From Asterias rubens (taxonomy: Eukaryota > Echinodermata > Asteroidea > Forcipulatida > Asteriidae), in assembly GCF_902459465.1 (NCBI RefSeq), contig NC_047076.1:2865488-2929487 (forward strand): a stretch of 64,000 nucleotides of DNA. The letters run 5' to 3'. This document shows positions 11,201 through 23,594 of this stretch, in pieces. Made by a program: the position numbers and the translations under genes. Below the pieces are notes generated by a model. That model had not been told where the DNA came from. It worked only from the letters and a program-made list of their open reading frames with translations, and did not search any database. How positions within the stretch are numbered: the first letter of the stretch is position 1; each line of letters starts with the position of its first letter.

Positions 11201-13815
11201 TAATTATTCTGCAAATTATGTCCAACTCTCTGAAATTCAAACAAAAAATACAACAGCACTGTCACTGTGAGCGTGGTATATAGCCTAGCTACATGCTGTG
11301 ATTCAAAGAACAAAGCAAAGTTAACTATGACTTAATTTAGTAACATAAAATACAATTTTGATTGGTCGACGTGAAATTATAACATTTTTGAGCAAGGAAG
11401 AAAGACCTCCAACTACAATTCATTAGTATACATACCTTTCAAGTTTTTACTAGTCTCTGACGGTCTACGTTCAATCAATGAAGTTTGTCTTAAGAAGAGA
11501 CACCCTTTAGCTAGGCTCTCCGACCCACTAAATGGTAAGTAACCAGGTGTTTGATTGATAAGAGATTAAGAGGTCACCTTTTCATAATATTCTAGACATC
11601 ACGCATCACGTACAGACTGCATGCATTTGACATGGCGGGAGTTATTTCGCGAACTTTTTACCCAAATTGAGCTGGTGCTACAACGTTTACATTAGCTTAT
11701 CACGTTAAGAGACGTCCAGAAACTGCAAGATGTTGAGATGTTCGTTTTTTACAACAGCGCCACCACACGTTGAAACGTGACCAGTGCTAATTGACCGTGT
11801 CGAAATCAGAGCGATCCTACAAACAAAGCCAAGTTGTTTTCAAACAAGTGGCCATTGAATATCACTTAGAGGTTGTTTAATTAGTTTTGGTCGATGACTC
11901 ACCAACGAAGTAAACAATTAAAGTTCTTCTTCTTTATGTGTACATGTACAATATTGTTTTATTTTTTTATTACAAAAACTAAATTTTGAGTTCTTTATAT
12001 TTGTTCCACCTAGATGTGGATCGATTGAGCAAAAACTTCGACAGGTTTTTGTTATTTCATGTATGTTGGGTCACTTCAAGTGTGGATACTGGTCTTTGAC
12101 ATTACCAATGTGGCACAAGTCCTTCAAAAGAAAATTGATTTATTGTAGTTGTTGGTTTTACTTAAACATGGATGCAGTTGCAGTGGAGCCTGATCAACAA
12201 AAATTAATAACAAATGCACCGTGTTCACAAAATTGCTTCTACTTCCATGAACTCAGAAAAATGAAAATAGAAATGACTTGACTCTATTTTTTAGAAATAG
12301 AACATGTACCATTATATCTTTTTGAATTTGTTTACCATTTTACAGCAATATGAGTGAAGTGATCACTGGAATCAAACAATAAACTTCACAATAAAGTTGA
12401 AATTGTTACTTTAAAAACATTTATTTAAGAACATTCCTGTATGTACAAGCATCTGTTATTTTCATCTATTTACAAAAAGTAGGCTCAAGTTTATTACACA
12501 TGCTACGATAATGGCATGGATTGACTTGATAAAAATACAAAATTAAGAAATGGACGGATGCGGTATGGAGTACAGCTATACTAACAAAATTGATTTTTTT
12601 TAATTGTAAGGGCTCAAGATAAACTTTGCATGTAGAGAGACAAGTAATGCTTTATGCAAAGAAAGACAGTGTTTTTGGTCATTACCAAAGAAGTTGGGAA
12701 TGCCCTCCTACAAATGTTTTCAAGTTTTGACAGTTGACATGAATGTACTAATTAACAGTGTTAGTGTAGCCATTTTGTCCAGCACCCAGTATTTACCAGT
12801 GAGTTAGGCACCAACCTGTTTTAAGAACCGTGAAATATATTCTGAAATGGCCACATGGCGATTGGCCTTATGTCTTCAAAGCCTCATAACATGATAGATC
12901 TTTTTTGTCCATAGGGTGAATATTCAACAACATGTACATCTCTGGACAGGGAAGATACAGGGAGGCATCAACAGAAAAAAAGGTTGACACATTGACTCCA
13001 GAAACTATTGTTGATCATTAACCCTAACCATCCAGTTAGTCATCAACATCCAACAGCATGTTTTGTTTGATTCTGTTGGATTGCAGACTGCACTCAATGC
13101 TTTACACTGGAACATCTTCAATTCATTATACAGGAATCCTGTATTAAATGGTTAGGATAAAAAACACCATTGTTTAATTTCAGTCTGACAGATTACTGAT
13201 TATGAAGTTTAAACTAGAACAATTTTGATACCAAATATAACCTCTGAAATGAAGTTATATTTGAGAAAACTGCATCTGACAACAAAAAGGCAACATCAGT
13301 TGATGTTGGTTGTAAAAACCAAAATTAAGAACAATGTGTTTTCTTGCTGAAAATCGAGCATTGTTTTTCTTTTCTTTTTTTCTCCCAAGTCACACAACAG
13401 ATAATGCCCAAATTTTCACAGGTTTCATATAATGCACATGTATGTACGTATATGGTTGATTCCACAAAACATGAACACTGTATGTGGCTGCTTCACCAAT
13501 TCTACCAATCCTGTTTGATACCTTTTACATAATGACATGGTGTTGGACATGTGAAAGAGTGAGGCAGAATCCTTAAATCAATCTAACAATCAATCCATTT
13601 GCCTTTTTGAGATATTTGCACTGTTTGGTTTGGGTTTACATATACAGACAAATTTACCTAAACCTAATGGTGCCGTAGTGTTGTGTCCACCATACCTCAA
13701 AATGGCTTACGGACTTAGGGTTAATGATGCATAACAATTTCGTCTTGTAGCTCTTCACTGGGAGTCAGTCGTCCCATCTTACATAATGTCTTAAGTTCTC
13801 TGTATTAAGAAACTC
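11149..13815. other. Spacer upstream of HPRT1 and downstream of enkurin
   Basis: This should contain the HPRT1 promoter near 11150-11800 and the enkurin 3' UTR below 13815. A reverse AATAAA lies in AAACATTTATTTAAG near 12420 and could end a long enkurin 3' UTR. No other gene is supported; the open frames at 12063-12281 and 13344-13532 look non-coding. Confidence 0.5.
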
Positions 13816-16051
13816 CTAGTGGTTAGAGATGTAAATGGTTTTGTGTTTCTCCAGAAGCTCAATGTCTCTCTCAAGCTGTTTCATCTCCGCCTCCATTCTT
13901 TCCTTGCGAGCCTTCTTAGGCGCTGTATCCGTCACGACCGACAGGCCTTGATACTGGTGATGGATCTCCTCCCAGTTTTTCTTGAGACCGTCGAGGACTA
14001 GTTGACGTTCCCCGTTGGTCAGCTGCTTCATAGCCCCTCGTCTGTAATGCTCTTTGATGTATTCGTCGTACTCCTCTTGTGCTTGTTTGACTTCGGCGTT
14101 TCGTCGACGGAGGTAGTCTGGAACATCACCGTAGCCCTGTGTAAATAAAAAATGTGATGTTGTTAGAGTTTGCTTTCAAGAGTTCAAGTGTAGCATTTCC
14201 TGAAGTGAAGCATTTTCTGAATCTTGGTCTTAAAGGGAAGGTACTCATTTGGTAATTGTCAAAGACCAGTCTTCTCACTTGGTGTATCCCAACATAATAT
14301 AAAATAACAAGCCTGTGAAAATTTGGGCTCAATCGGTTGCGAGAAAATGATGAAACAAAAAACACCCTTGTTAGACGAATTTGTGTGCTTTCAGATAGGA
14401 ATAAAAGACTTCTAGCTGGAAGTCTTTTATTATTTTATTGAGAAAATACCTCTTTCTCAAAAACTACGTTACTATAGAAGGAGTTGTTTTCCACAATGTT
14501 TTAGACTATCAACAGCTCTCCAATGCTCGTTACCAAGTCAGTTTTTAAGTTAATATTTGTTTTGAGTTATTACCAAACGTGTACCTTCCCTTTAAATCCA
14601 AGTTTCAAGAGTACAGTGTATATTGCTATTCAAACCCATGTCTGTCCCAGGATTGAAAAAAAACTTAGGTATATTATTGGCGTACTCTCCTGTCCTATCG
14701 GCTCTAATACCAGAAAAGTCCACAGTAATGAACCATTAGGTTTTCCTATAATACCAGCTCTGTACAACAAACAGAAGAAACTCATGAACCCATTGCTAGC
14801 CTGGTGGTCTTTGATACCCTTGTTTTAGAGGGTTTTAATTGCTAAATATGTCATCAAAACATGTGACATATCAAAACATCATTTTGCAGGATTTTTGTGA
14901 AAGTTAGGTTTAGAAAATCTGTTTTCTGATATTGGAAAAATAAACCACAAAAAAGTGTACATTTCTAATTAAATATTTCAGGAATGGAAAGTTTGTGACC
15001 GGACACCCACCTTCTTGTTCAAAAACTTCGGGACCAGACCAGAAGGTTCAAGTGGATGAGTCGACCCCTTTGCTGTGTCCACAAAGTTCGCCGCTGGTTT
15101 CTTCGGCACAGACATGATGTTTTCCACAGCGTTGGTCGTGATGAAATTCTTGTTAGATTTCAGGCCCATCAAAGGACGGTCTTCTTTCTTTGGTACCATG
15201 GGTTTTTTGGTGTCATCGTCGGGGTACTTGAAGGAGGTTTTGCCTGGCAGCACTGGTTCCTTGGAACGTTTGGCGAGGTACTCCCGTGGCGCGTTGAGAT
15301 CCACCTTGGCTGGACCCATTGTCTTGTTGGGCGATTTGTTGACTTTCTTTTCTTGTTTCACATCAGAGCGAAACTTTGACTGATATCTATCAAATAAATA
15401 GGAAAGATTCAATTCACTTTTTAACAAATACAAAATTTAGACTTAGAGCACTTCCAAAAAAATGATGAAACAAGACTGGCATGATGTGCGGTAATCTTCA
15501 ATTATTGAAGCAACACTTGAAAGGAAGAAGAAGATGGAGACAGATTGACTTAAGGGCGGAGTTGACCGGAGAAAGAAAAAACAATGTTGTGTAGCATCTG
15601 CGATTTGATATTTGCTGTCTGAATCAATGGGAACATCTCCATTTATTTAATCAAAAATTGTAATTAAAAACCAAGCAACGACACAGATGAGAATTGAGAT
15701 TTGAAAAACAATTAGTTTTGTTACCTCCCTGTTTTTTAATTCAGTAATTTATAATTTACATCAAATACATTTCTCTGCTGTATTGTGACATCAACGATTA
15801 GGCCCCGAGTTCTTGAATATAATTTACTTCACCAAATTCTGCTGCGTGTGTGCGATGATCGCACTAGCGGGTCGGTAGCAATTTGTTGGTGGGTGATTTT
15901 GACACGAAGGTCGGGCGTGTCGCTCAGCTCAGTCAGGGGGACGGACAACACGATTTTTAGGAAGCGGTTCTTACCTCGGATTTTTCGGTGGTTTTACCTC
16001 CTCCCGAGGGATAAGATTGTAGATACTCTCCGACATAACTTGGGTAGACAT
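13816..16051 (-). CDS. ENKUR: Enkurin, three exons
   Basis: Axonemal and sperm-flagellar adaptor; in mammals it binds TRPC channels and is a ciliary microtubule inner protein. Exons on the minus strand are 15975-16051, 15011-15386 and 13816-14136, with donors CCGAG|GTAAGAAC and AAGAAG|GTGGGTG and acceptors TTGATAG|ATATC and TACACAG|GGCTAC. The product is 257 aa (human 256). Conserved blocks are SESIYNLIPRE near the N terminus, the proline-rich PPKNPRY, MGPAKV (49-54), PLMGLKSNKNFITTNA, PLEPSGLVPKFLNKK (up to 151), and the C-terminal enkurin domain with LKKNWEEIHHQYQGLSV and the coiled-coil KQLERDIELLEKHK. The first intron falls inside the arginine codon of PRY. It is divergent from the DUF1295 gene. 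Confidence 0.95.
14231..14594 (+). mobile_element. Family B MITE, copy B1 (AAAGGGAAGGTAC subfamily), in an enkurin intron
   Basis: Starts TTAAAGGGAAGGTAC and ends GTACCTTCCCTTTAA, inverted repeats of each other. The interior has TCAAAGACCAGTCTTCTCAC, CAAGCCTGTGAAAATTTG and a small AAGACTTCTAGCTGGAAGTCTT hairpin. The same subfamily occurs at 63025-63388. Confidence 0.85.
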
Positions 16052-16986
16052 CTTGAAGATTGTAATGGACTGGTAAAGAAGAGTTGATATGCAAAAACTG
16101 GGTATTTTTCAGTTGAAATACTGCTGTTGTTTCACTGCGAATTTAATGCACAGAGTGGTGTGTGACGTGTGTTTCCCCGTGTTTTGTGTACACAGAATTT
16201 TACCGCACGTTTCTACGTACAAAAACACACAATGATTTTGGGTCGCTAAGGCCTCCTGTTCGCGCAGGCGTAGTGCAGTTGCCAAACAAAATTAAAAAAA
16301 TAGTTACCCTGTACTTTCGCAAAATAAAAATCGGATCGTGCTTAAAAACATTTGAGTTGATTTTTTACAAAATGACAATAACTTCTTTAAAAAAAAACAT
16401 TATTTAATCGATTAAAACATAAGGTATGTTTTTTGCTTCGTTTTATAACTGAAGTACAAATATATGGTTAATTTCACAAAATATGTATCTAAGCCTATTG
16501 GCATGCAGAGGCTACCATAGTTTTTTTGTGGAGGCGCTTTAGAATAGACTTGCAGTCAAAAAGTCAACCACAGGTTTTAACGAAAATGTATATACATTTG
16601 GGGTCTATTATCACTTAACTTCTTAATTGCGTCAGATTAAAGTCAGTATTTATCCATGTCTGACTTAAAGGTGAAAAATATTTACAATTAGAAGCTAACT
16701 TACATTTATTTAAATAAAACATGCGTTACATAACTCCAAATAAAACCAAACGACTGGAAATAAAGGCTAGCCAAAGTATTTTTCAACCTCGCATCCACTT
16801 ATTTTCAGCTACGTTGAGTCTAATGGGAAAACGCACAACATTTCTGAGAAAGAGGCGTGTGTCTTATGCATTATCGTCTGCAAAACACCATTTTGGACTT
16901 CGGCCTTTGAACAGTGGTTGTTAGTTTTCTTTTCTTCCCCAATTTTGGTGAACAAAAAAAATTGAAGACTGACCGGAGGAGTAGGC
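16052..16986. promoter_or_regulatory. Shared intergenic region between divergent enkurin and DUF1295 genes
   Basis: The two start codons are 935 bp apart on opposite strands, so both promoters must lie here or in 5' UTRs beginning here. I see no clear TATA box. The interval is AT-rich and contains only short meaningless open frames. A bidirectional promoter is an inference. Confidence 0.45.
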
Positions 16987-19900
16987 ATGTTTTCCAGCAT
17001 GGGGTCTACAATGAGCATTCTAGCGAGGAGTGCTACGTGGGATTTTGCTATTCAGTGGGGACTTTTCGCCCTCGCTGCCGCACTCAAAACAGAAAAGTTT
17101 TACGATTTAGCAGGTAAAGTAAGCACATGCTTGACCGCCGGCGGGGACCGGACGCCGAGCACCCGCGCGGGGGCGCGTGCCGGGCACAGGAGGACAAATA
17201 AAATACTGAAATAACATGTTGTTTGTTTTGCATAGTATAATTAGTAATGAGCTTATTTAGCCTGGTTTGTGTTTTACCATAGACTGTGTTGCTATATTTT
17301 CACAAATATATAGGGGGCCACGTTTTTTGTGAAAACAAAATTAATCTAAAATATCTAAATCGTGAAATTGAAAAATTCATGTTTTGTCAGAACATAGTCA
17401 TAGATTTGTGTATTTAATATCACTGCACTGCATACAGGTTTATTTTGAGCAATTAGTGCAGAATGCATAGAGTTGAAATTGTAACTCCTTGTAATAAAAT
17501 AACGCTATTCTTATTCTTATTCTTCTATTCTGATGATGTGAAGGCACTTTGAATAGCATTTGTAGTCAGCTGGAAAGGGAACTGATAATTCATTGTTAAA
17601 ACAATATGAAACAATTAAAGAGGCCGGAGGTGCAGGGGGCAGAGGGGGACAGCTTATACAGGACACTGAAGTAATCACATCGACATGCTGACCGTGCCTT
17701 TTTATCAGCCACCTGTGAATAATTTATTATTATGGACAATCAGCATCCAATCCAACATTGTGAATCAATGGAAAGGGCAAACTTCAATTCAAAGGTTGAC
17801 TCCAATGTTGCCTCATGTCCCATTCTGACAGAATTATTGCCTTCTTATCTTACAGGTAGTGGTACATTTCTTCTGCTGACCTACCAGACCCTGAAATGGG
17901 GAGGGACGCAACATTTTCGTCAGACTGTTCAGAGCGGAATGGTTGGTGTTTGGGCCCTTAGGTAGGTTAAGTTACATCTCTGCCTCTGCCAGATCTACCC
18001 CTGCCAAAAAGAGAAAGAAATATGTACCGGAGAGTGGAGGATAACGGAGGGTCTCTCGCCAAGGGGGTTCACATGCCTGATGCTACATGGAGGGAATGTA
18101 AGCAATTGCTTCCAGTGCCACTGGTCATTGCCTTGGACGGTGCCCCTAGAAATGTTCAAAATAGAATTTATACATGTAAATGCCTCATCATAGAGGTGCC
18201 CTTTACCAAGAAGAAATTGCCTTGGTGACTGTGCCCTTTCTAAAAATGAAGCCTCGGCCTGAGTTTTTTTTATCAACTGATTTTGAATTTTTTGTTCCAG
18301 GCTCGGGATGTATTTATTTTCCCGTATCATGGGTGATGGTGAGGATCGTCGCTTCAGACAAGCGAAGGAAAACTTGGGTCTTTTCTTCGTCTTCTGGACA
18401 GTGCAAGGTAAATATTGGTACTCTCAACAGCATCAAGTAAAATTCCTGTAGTAAAGTCCGGTCATACTTCCTGTGAATGTTTCGACCATCAGGTTGGTGT
18501 ATAAAATCATCTTTATTTGAAACAATTGTTAGCTTGGCCTGACGTTTTGACCCTAGCAGAGTCATTCTTGAAGTCTCGACCCGAACCCTTTGAGAAGGTC
18601 GAAGCGTATGGCCATTAACAAACATCATTTTCCCTCAATAACGATTACTTTTGTCTTGTTTTGGTTTTTAAATTTATTTGCAGCGATTTGGGTGTGGATT
18701 ACTCTACTTCCCACTCAGATTCTGAATGCTGAGAGAAAGGACAAACCTATTGGAATGAGAGATTACATTGGGTGGGGACTGTTTGTGGTTGGTTTCATCC
18801 TGGAGGCGACGGCAGACTACCAAAAAGCAGCTTTCAGACAAGACCCTAACAATGTGGTATGTGGTTGCCGTGTTTTAGTTTTATATTGTATTCATTAAAG
18901 ATGCTATGTCAGATTTTGGCCGATTTGACCCCAAAATTTTGGTTTAAAATTCATTAGGTATTTTGATTGGGGTCGAGAAAGTAACAAGCTTTCATTTCAG
19001 CCATTGCTCGAAAAAGTCCGCCAATTATTAGTAGCAACTAGCAGTGAAATAAAGTGCTCAAAATTAGTTTTTGTCGGGATCCTGACAATATATTACGTGA
19101 CCAATTCTTATGTGTTTTATAAGAAACGTTTTAAACTTTTGTCATGGTTCCTGACCATTAAAAGTAAAAGTTAAACTTTTTTTCGATGGCGGGTGATACT
19201 CTTTGAAATACCATTCACTCAAAAAATCTATTTTTTAATGTTTGGGGCCAAAAATCTTACATAGCATCTTTAATTCTATTACACATCTAATGGCATAATT
19301 AGGGCAAGGCCTCATAATAGGATGCATAGGAAACGAGAAGTAATGTTTATGTGGGAGGAAGTTCCAAGTTGGGGTGGAAAATTACCTCTTTTTCTAAAAC
19401 TACATTACTTCATGGGGGGTTAGCCCTAGCAAATATTTATAATATCAACTGCTCTCCAGTGCTCTGTACCAAAGTAAGTTTCTATGGTCATTAACTTGTG
19501 AAGTAATTACCAAAAGCACGACCTGTCTTAAAGCCATTGGACCCTTTCAGTACAGAAAAAAAAAAGTTTACAGATTTACAAATAATTTACAGGGTTTACA
19601 GAAGGTAATGGTGAAAGACTTCTCTTGAAATATTAGTCCATGAAATGCTTTACTTTTTGAGAAAACGGTAAAACAATATAAATTCTTGTTAGCGAGAATT
19701 ACGGATTGATTTTAAACACATGTCATGACACGGCGAAACGCGCAGAAACAAGAGTGGGTTTTCCCGTTATTTTCTCCCGACTCGGATGACCGATTGAGCC
19801 TAAATTTTTACAGGTTTGTTATTTGATATATAAGTTGTGATACACGAAGTGTGGGACTTGGACAATACTGTTTACCAAAAGTGTATAATGGCTTTAAATG

Positions 19901-20634
19901 GGCATATAATGCGTTTCATGTAGTGCACTAAGCTAAATTAGTCACAAGAACTATCTCTACCCTCACAGGTACTCAATTACCCCTGGTTAATGAGAACCAG
20001 CTATAGTTAAATGTCTTGCTTAAGGACACAATTGTCATGACCAGGATTCGAACCCACACCTTTATGACTCATCAGCAACCAGATCTTGAATCTAATGCAC
20101 TAAACATCTCGGCCAAGACATACTTGTTATTTTCATTTTTAAAGCGGGCCTTGAACGTTGCTATTGAAGAGGCATGGCAGTTTCCCTCTGGTAAGGAGCG
20201 CTTCTACATGTATGAGGAAAATGTAAATTTTGTTTTGGAACTTTGCAAAGAGCACCACAGCAACAGCACAGGGCACCACAGCAATTGCTGCAGGTGACGT
20301 TGGGTTTTCGAGCCCTATTAAAGTAAATAATTTGTTTCCACTCTGTTTCATGAAACAGGGCAAGTTCATCAACACCGGCCTATGGAGCGTCAGCCGTCAC
20401 CCCAACTACCTCGGAGAGATCCTGATATGGTCAGGTCTCTACATCTCCGCCTCGTCAGTCATGTCCGGTAAGCAGTATCTTAGCGTCATCTCCCCCATCT
20501 TCGTCTACTTCCTCCTGACTCGGGTGAGCGGCATTCCCCTGCTCGAGAAGTACGGCCTGAAGAAGTGGGGGAGCAACCATATGTATCAGAATTACCTTCA
20601 GAAGACCCCGGTGTTGTGGCCGAAGCTCTGGTAG
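16987..20634 (+). CDS. DUF1295 / steroid 5-alpha-reductase-like membrane protein, five exons
   Basis: Polytopic membrane protein of the DUF1295 family, related to sterol and steroid reductases and isoprenylcysteine methyltransferases; its substrate is unknown. Exons are 16987-17113, 17856-17961, 18301-18407, 18684-18856 and 20359-20634. All borders are GT-AG and phases match, giving 262 aa. Order of blocks: DFAIQWGLFALAAALKTEKF and YDLAGSGTFLLLTY (exons 1-2), RLGMYLFSRI and GEDRRFRQ (exon 3), DYIGWGLFVVGFILEATADY (exon 4), then GLWSVSRHPNYLGEI in exon 5, the family's conserved cofactor-side motif. About six membrane segments are expected. The stop codon at 20632 lies inside the first unit of a minisatellite. 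Intron 4 (1.5 kb) is almost entirely mobile elements. Confidence 0.9.
18895..19274. mobile_element. Family E MITE, copy E1 (in DUF1295 intron 4)
   Basis: Ends TTAAAGATGCTATGTCAG and CTTACATAGCATCTTTAA, which are inverted repeats. The interior contains GGGGTCGAGAAAGTAACAAG, GTCCGCCAATTATTAGTAGC and TTTTTGTCGGGATCCTGAC. It closely matches copy E2 at 54052-54422. Non-coding. Confidence 0.85.
19528..19897 (-). mobile_element. Family D MITE, copy D1 (in DUF1295 intron 4)
   Basis: Ends TTAAAGCCATTGGACC and TAATGGCTTTAA. The interior includes TGAAAGACTTCTCTTGAAAT, ACACATGTCATGACACGGCG and GTTGTGATACACGAAGTGTG. Copies at 34782-35140 and 44541-44926 have the same structure. A right-half fragment of a family B-like element lies just before it, at about 19360-19527. 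Confidence 0.85.
19905..20120 (-). mobile_element. tRNA-Leu-derived SINE
   Basis: On the minus strand from 20119, the order is TTGGCCGAGATG (A-box side), an anticodon arm TTAGATTCAAGATCTGG with CAA in the loop, and GTGGGTTCGAATCC (B box, about 20043-20059). This is followed by TGTCCTTAAGCAAGACATTT, the kind of tail seen in marine-invertebrate SINEs. The acceptor stem does not pair well, so this is a retroposed element rather than a working tRNA gene. Element boundaries are approximate. Confidence 0.65.
20150..20300 (+). repeat. Dispersed repeat family F, copy next to DUF1295 exon 5
   Basis: Contains TATGAGGAAAATGTAAATTT, GTTTTGGAACTTTGCAAAG, AGCACCACAGCAACAGCACA and CACCACAGCAATTGCTGC. A second copy at 20840-20990 has the same order. 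An inverted, diverged copy lies near 9794-9950 (TGTGCTTTTGCTGTGGTGAC) in HPRT1 intron 2. Class unknown. Confidence 0.6.
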
Positions 20635-20730
20635 TGCCTCGAGCTCTGGTAGTGCCCCAAGCTCTGGTAGTGCCCCAAGCTCTGGTAGTGCCCTAAGCTT
20701 TGGTAATGCCTCAAGCTCTGGTATTGACTC
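20623..20730 (+). repeat. 18-bp minisatellite, six units, starting inside the DUF1295 stop region
   Basis: Units begin at 20623, 20641, 20659, 20677, 20695 and 20713 with consensus AAGCTCTGGTAGTGCCCC. The first unit is coding (Lys-Leu-Trp-stop), so the array has grown from the end of the gene. Units 2-4 keep the TAG, while units 5 and 6 are mutated there. Confidence 0.9.
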
Positions 20731-20777
20731 AGAATTATCTTCAGAAGGCCCCGGTGTTGTGGCCAAAGCTGTGGTAG
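20730..20777 (+). pseudogene. Second copy of the last 16 codons of the DUF1295 gene
   Basis: Reads QNYLQKAPVLWPKLW then TAG, against QNYLQKTPVLWPKLW and TAG at 20587-20634. There are four nucleotide differences, three of them synonymous. It lies 143 bp downstream, directly after the minisatellite, probably in the 3' UTR and out of frame with the main gene. Most likely an unequal-exchange relic. Confidence 0.75.
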
Positions 20778-20839
20778 TCTCTTTGGAAGGTGTTCAAAAT
20801 ACTCTCATTAGCAGGCCTTACACTTCGGTCTTGAAGGGG

Positions 20840-20990
20840 CAAGGCGATTTTCTTCTTTTTAGGGGCACTCTATGAGGAAAAATTTAAACTTGTTTTGAAA
20901 CTTGTAAAGGGCACCACAGCAAACGCACAGAGCACCAAGGCAATTGTTATGGGTGTCATGGGTTATTTTGAGGATTGCATTTGGACCCAA
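20840..20990 (+). repeat. Dispersed repeat family F, second copy
   Basis: Contains GGGGCACTCTATGAGGAAAA, CTTGTTTTGAAACTTGTAAA, GGGCACCACAGCAAACGCAC and AGAGCACCAAGGCAATTG in the same order as the copy at 20150-20300. It is followed by a half-length family C fragment at about 20991-21060. Confidence 0.6.
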
Positions 20991-23594
20991 TTTCATAAAG
21001 CTGTCAAGCAGAATTTTGTTTGTGTGCTAAGCAAGTTTTGTGCTTACTACAGGTTCAGGGTATAATCAACTTGTACAGCTGGTAGTGTTTATGATTTTCC
21101 CACTGGAGTTTTCGATGTGCTGTCTTAGCACTGTCACTTGTGACTTGGCACATATAATATCTTTATAAGAAAATGTTAGCTAAAAATGCTAGTTGCAAAA
21201 TGGTAGTCGCGACTTGACTAATGAAAACAGTTATGACTACGACACTACAGTGTACAAGTTGGATGAAGAACTTTGACATAATGTTAACAACGTATCAAAG
21301 GACATGAATTACTGGCCTTGAATTTCATCTTTGAGAGGGCAAGGCCATTTTCAATTTGTAAAGTCTAAATGGCATCAATGCCAAGACCAGGGGCAACACA
21401 GGCCATAACCTTCATGGCCTCCATGTTATTTCAGGCCTGCAATTATCCTGGAGTTGCCCTTTGGCCCACCATGTGCATCCTGCACACGTAGCTGTGCATT
21501 ACCATTAGTTCATCATTGTTTAACAATCCATAATAAGGTTTACCAGGGATGACAATTTTCTGACTTTTATCGGAGTTCAGACTCGTTTTTATATATCCTT
21601 GTTTGAAAAGGCAGCTATTATTTTTCTCAGATGTAAAGAAATCTTACTGTTTGATCTACTTCTCTAGTGCTGAGAAGACTGATCCCCAAAGCTCTTGAAA
21701 TTTGCAACACAAGAGGTAACCAAAAATTTGGATTCTAATGTCAGACCTTTTTGTCAGCAATGTCCTTCATTCCTGGTTTACCTGGGCCCAATGTTATGGC
21801 TCTGCTTACTGCCGACTTCTGCGCTTACAATCACCATTCTCCGCTTGAGGTGCAAGCGCCGAATTTCTGTGCTAGCTGTGTAAGCACAGAATGCCTATAG
21901 GGAGTACGCAGGCACACAATTTCCCGCTAACCCGTGAAATAATATTGACATAAGTGCAAAATTCCAGGCTTCCGTAAAGCGCCGTTTCTTTGCTTTTAAT
22001 GGTAAGCAAAGCCATGCAATTGGTCCCTAATATTGTGAAACTTTGAGATGACATGGTATGTTTAAATAAGCAACTTTTATAACATCTTTGAGTTTGGTTC
22101 CACCATTGCATGGTTACTGACCATCTTTGCACACAGTATTTATTCACTTCATATAGTTTACAAGGCATTGTACATAAATATTAACACCTTAACTACCCCA
22201 AATAAACCACCGAGTCCATTTCATGCAACCCTAGCAAAATGTGATCTCTCAGGCTTGAATCAAGACTAGCATTTGAGGGCCTTGTCACAAAATCAACATT
22301 TCAGGAACTTGAGAGGCAACAAAGCCAAAGAGAAATTTTAATTGCATTTTCCATCAGTGCAGTGTCTCTTTATCTCTAATCAATTTCAAGTGAAAATGAA
22401 ATTGAGTGTGTTTTCACCTGGCAGATTTCTATGAAACTGTTTGCCTGTAAAGAGATCCTCGTGTGAGAAGGTTCTTAAGTAATCAATGAATGACCGAGTA
22501 AGCTAATCCTTCAGTTGAGTCAAAGGTACATGTATAGTGTGGAATTATCAATATCAGTACAAGGAAAGATTGAGTTATACTAACAAGTTGATTGTTTAAT
22601 AATTATTGTATTTCGTTCATATTATTAGTAATTCCTGGTAACATTGTTTTTCTTTTGAGTTGTAATTGTCACAATTGTTTCATTTGGAAAACCACATCAC
22701 TGGTTTTGATTTTTTTGTTTCATACATTGTACTTGGTTTCACATATATTCTTTTTGTGTTTGCATGTTCATATTTCTTTATTATTTTCTAACATCCAACG
22801 TTCATTAACAGGCTGTTTATAATTACACAATTTGCGTTTAGTTGAACTCAAATTTATTTTTGTTGATTTCTACAAAAGTCCAATGCTCAAACATTAAGAG
22901 AAGACATGAGAATTAGAAAAATAAATTAGTATGTTTCATCTGCAAGCCGATTTAATTTTACATCTGGACGAAGATGATGAATCTTCTTTTAAGGACAGGG
23001 TTCCGTAGGTCATGCAAGGAATGCATGTCCAAAGTCCAAATTTAACATCTATTAAATGTCCAACGTCATATAAAATTTAAAAAAAAAGTATTCTGATTTC
23101 TTCTCTTTGGTTTGTTAGAGCAGTTTGGCATTCTTATCTTACTCTTTGGGTTTGTGTTAGTTTTAATTTTTTTCCCATGGATTGATTTGGTGTATTTTTG
23201 AGGTACTAATAAAAAAGATAATCATGATTTGTAAATGTTTCAACCAAAGAAAGTAATTGTGAAATAAAATAGTAGAATAATTATTTTGCACATCATGTGT
23301 TTCGATTGTTTGTTCAAATGCACCCCCCCCCCCCGATTGCCCAAACTTTTTTTTAAATCTCTTGTTTTTCACATGCTGAAATTACCGAAGCATCCCGATG
23401 ACTGGTCTTAAAGCAAACTTTTCTCATGACAGCTGTTGGAAATTTCATTTTGTCCACGTGCACTTTTAATATGTACACACATTTTAAAGTTAATGCAATT
23501 CACAGTTCATAATGCACAATTTGATTTTTTTTTTTACAAGTAACACCGACTGAGCATGGAGCTTTTTATGGCTCCAATGTCTGATGAGTATTAA

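Noticed and set aside
15056-15383. Two open frames on the plus strand over enkurin exon 2
   Set aside because: They are antisense shadows of the well-supported enkurin coding exon.
20034-20119. Functional tRNA-Leu(CAA) gene
   Set aside because: The A and B boxes and anticodon arm are present, but the acceptor stem pairs poorly and a SINE-type tail follows.
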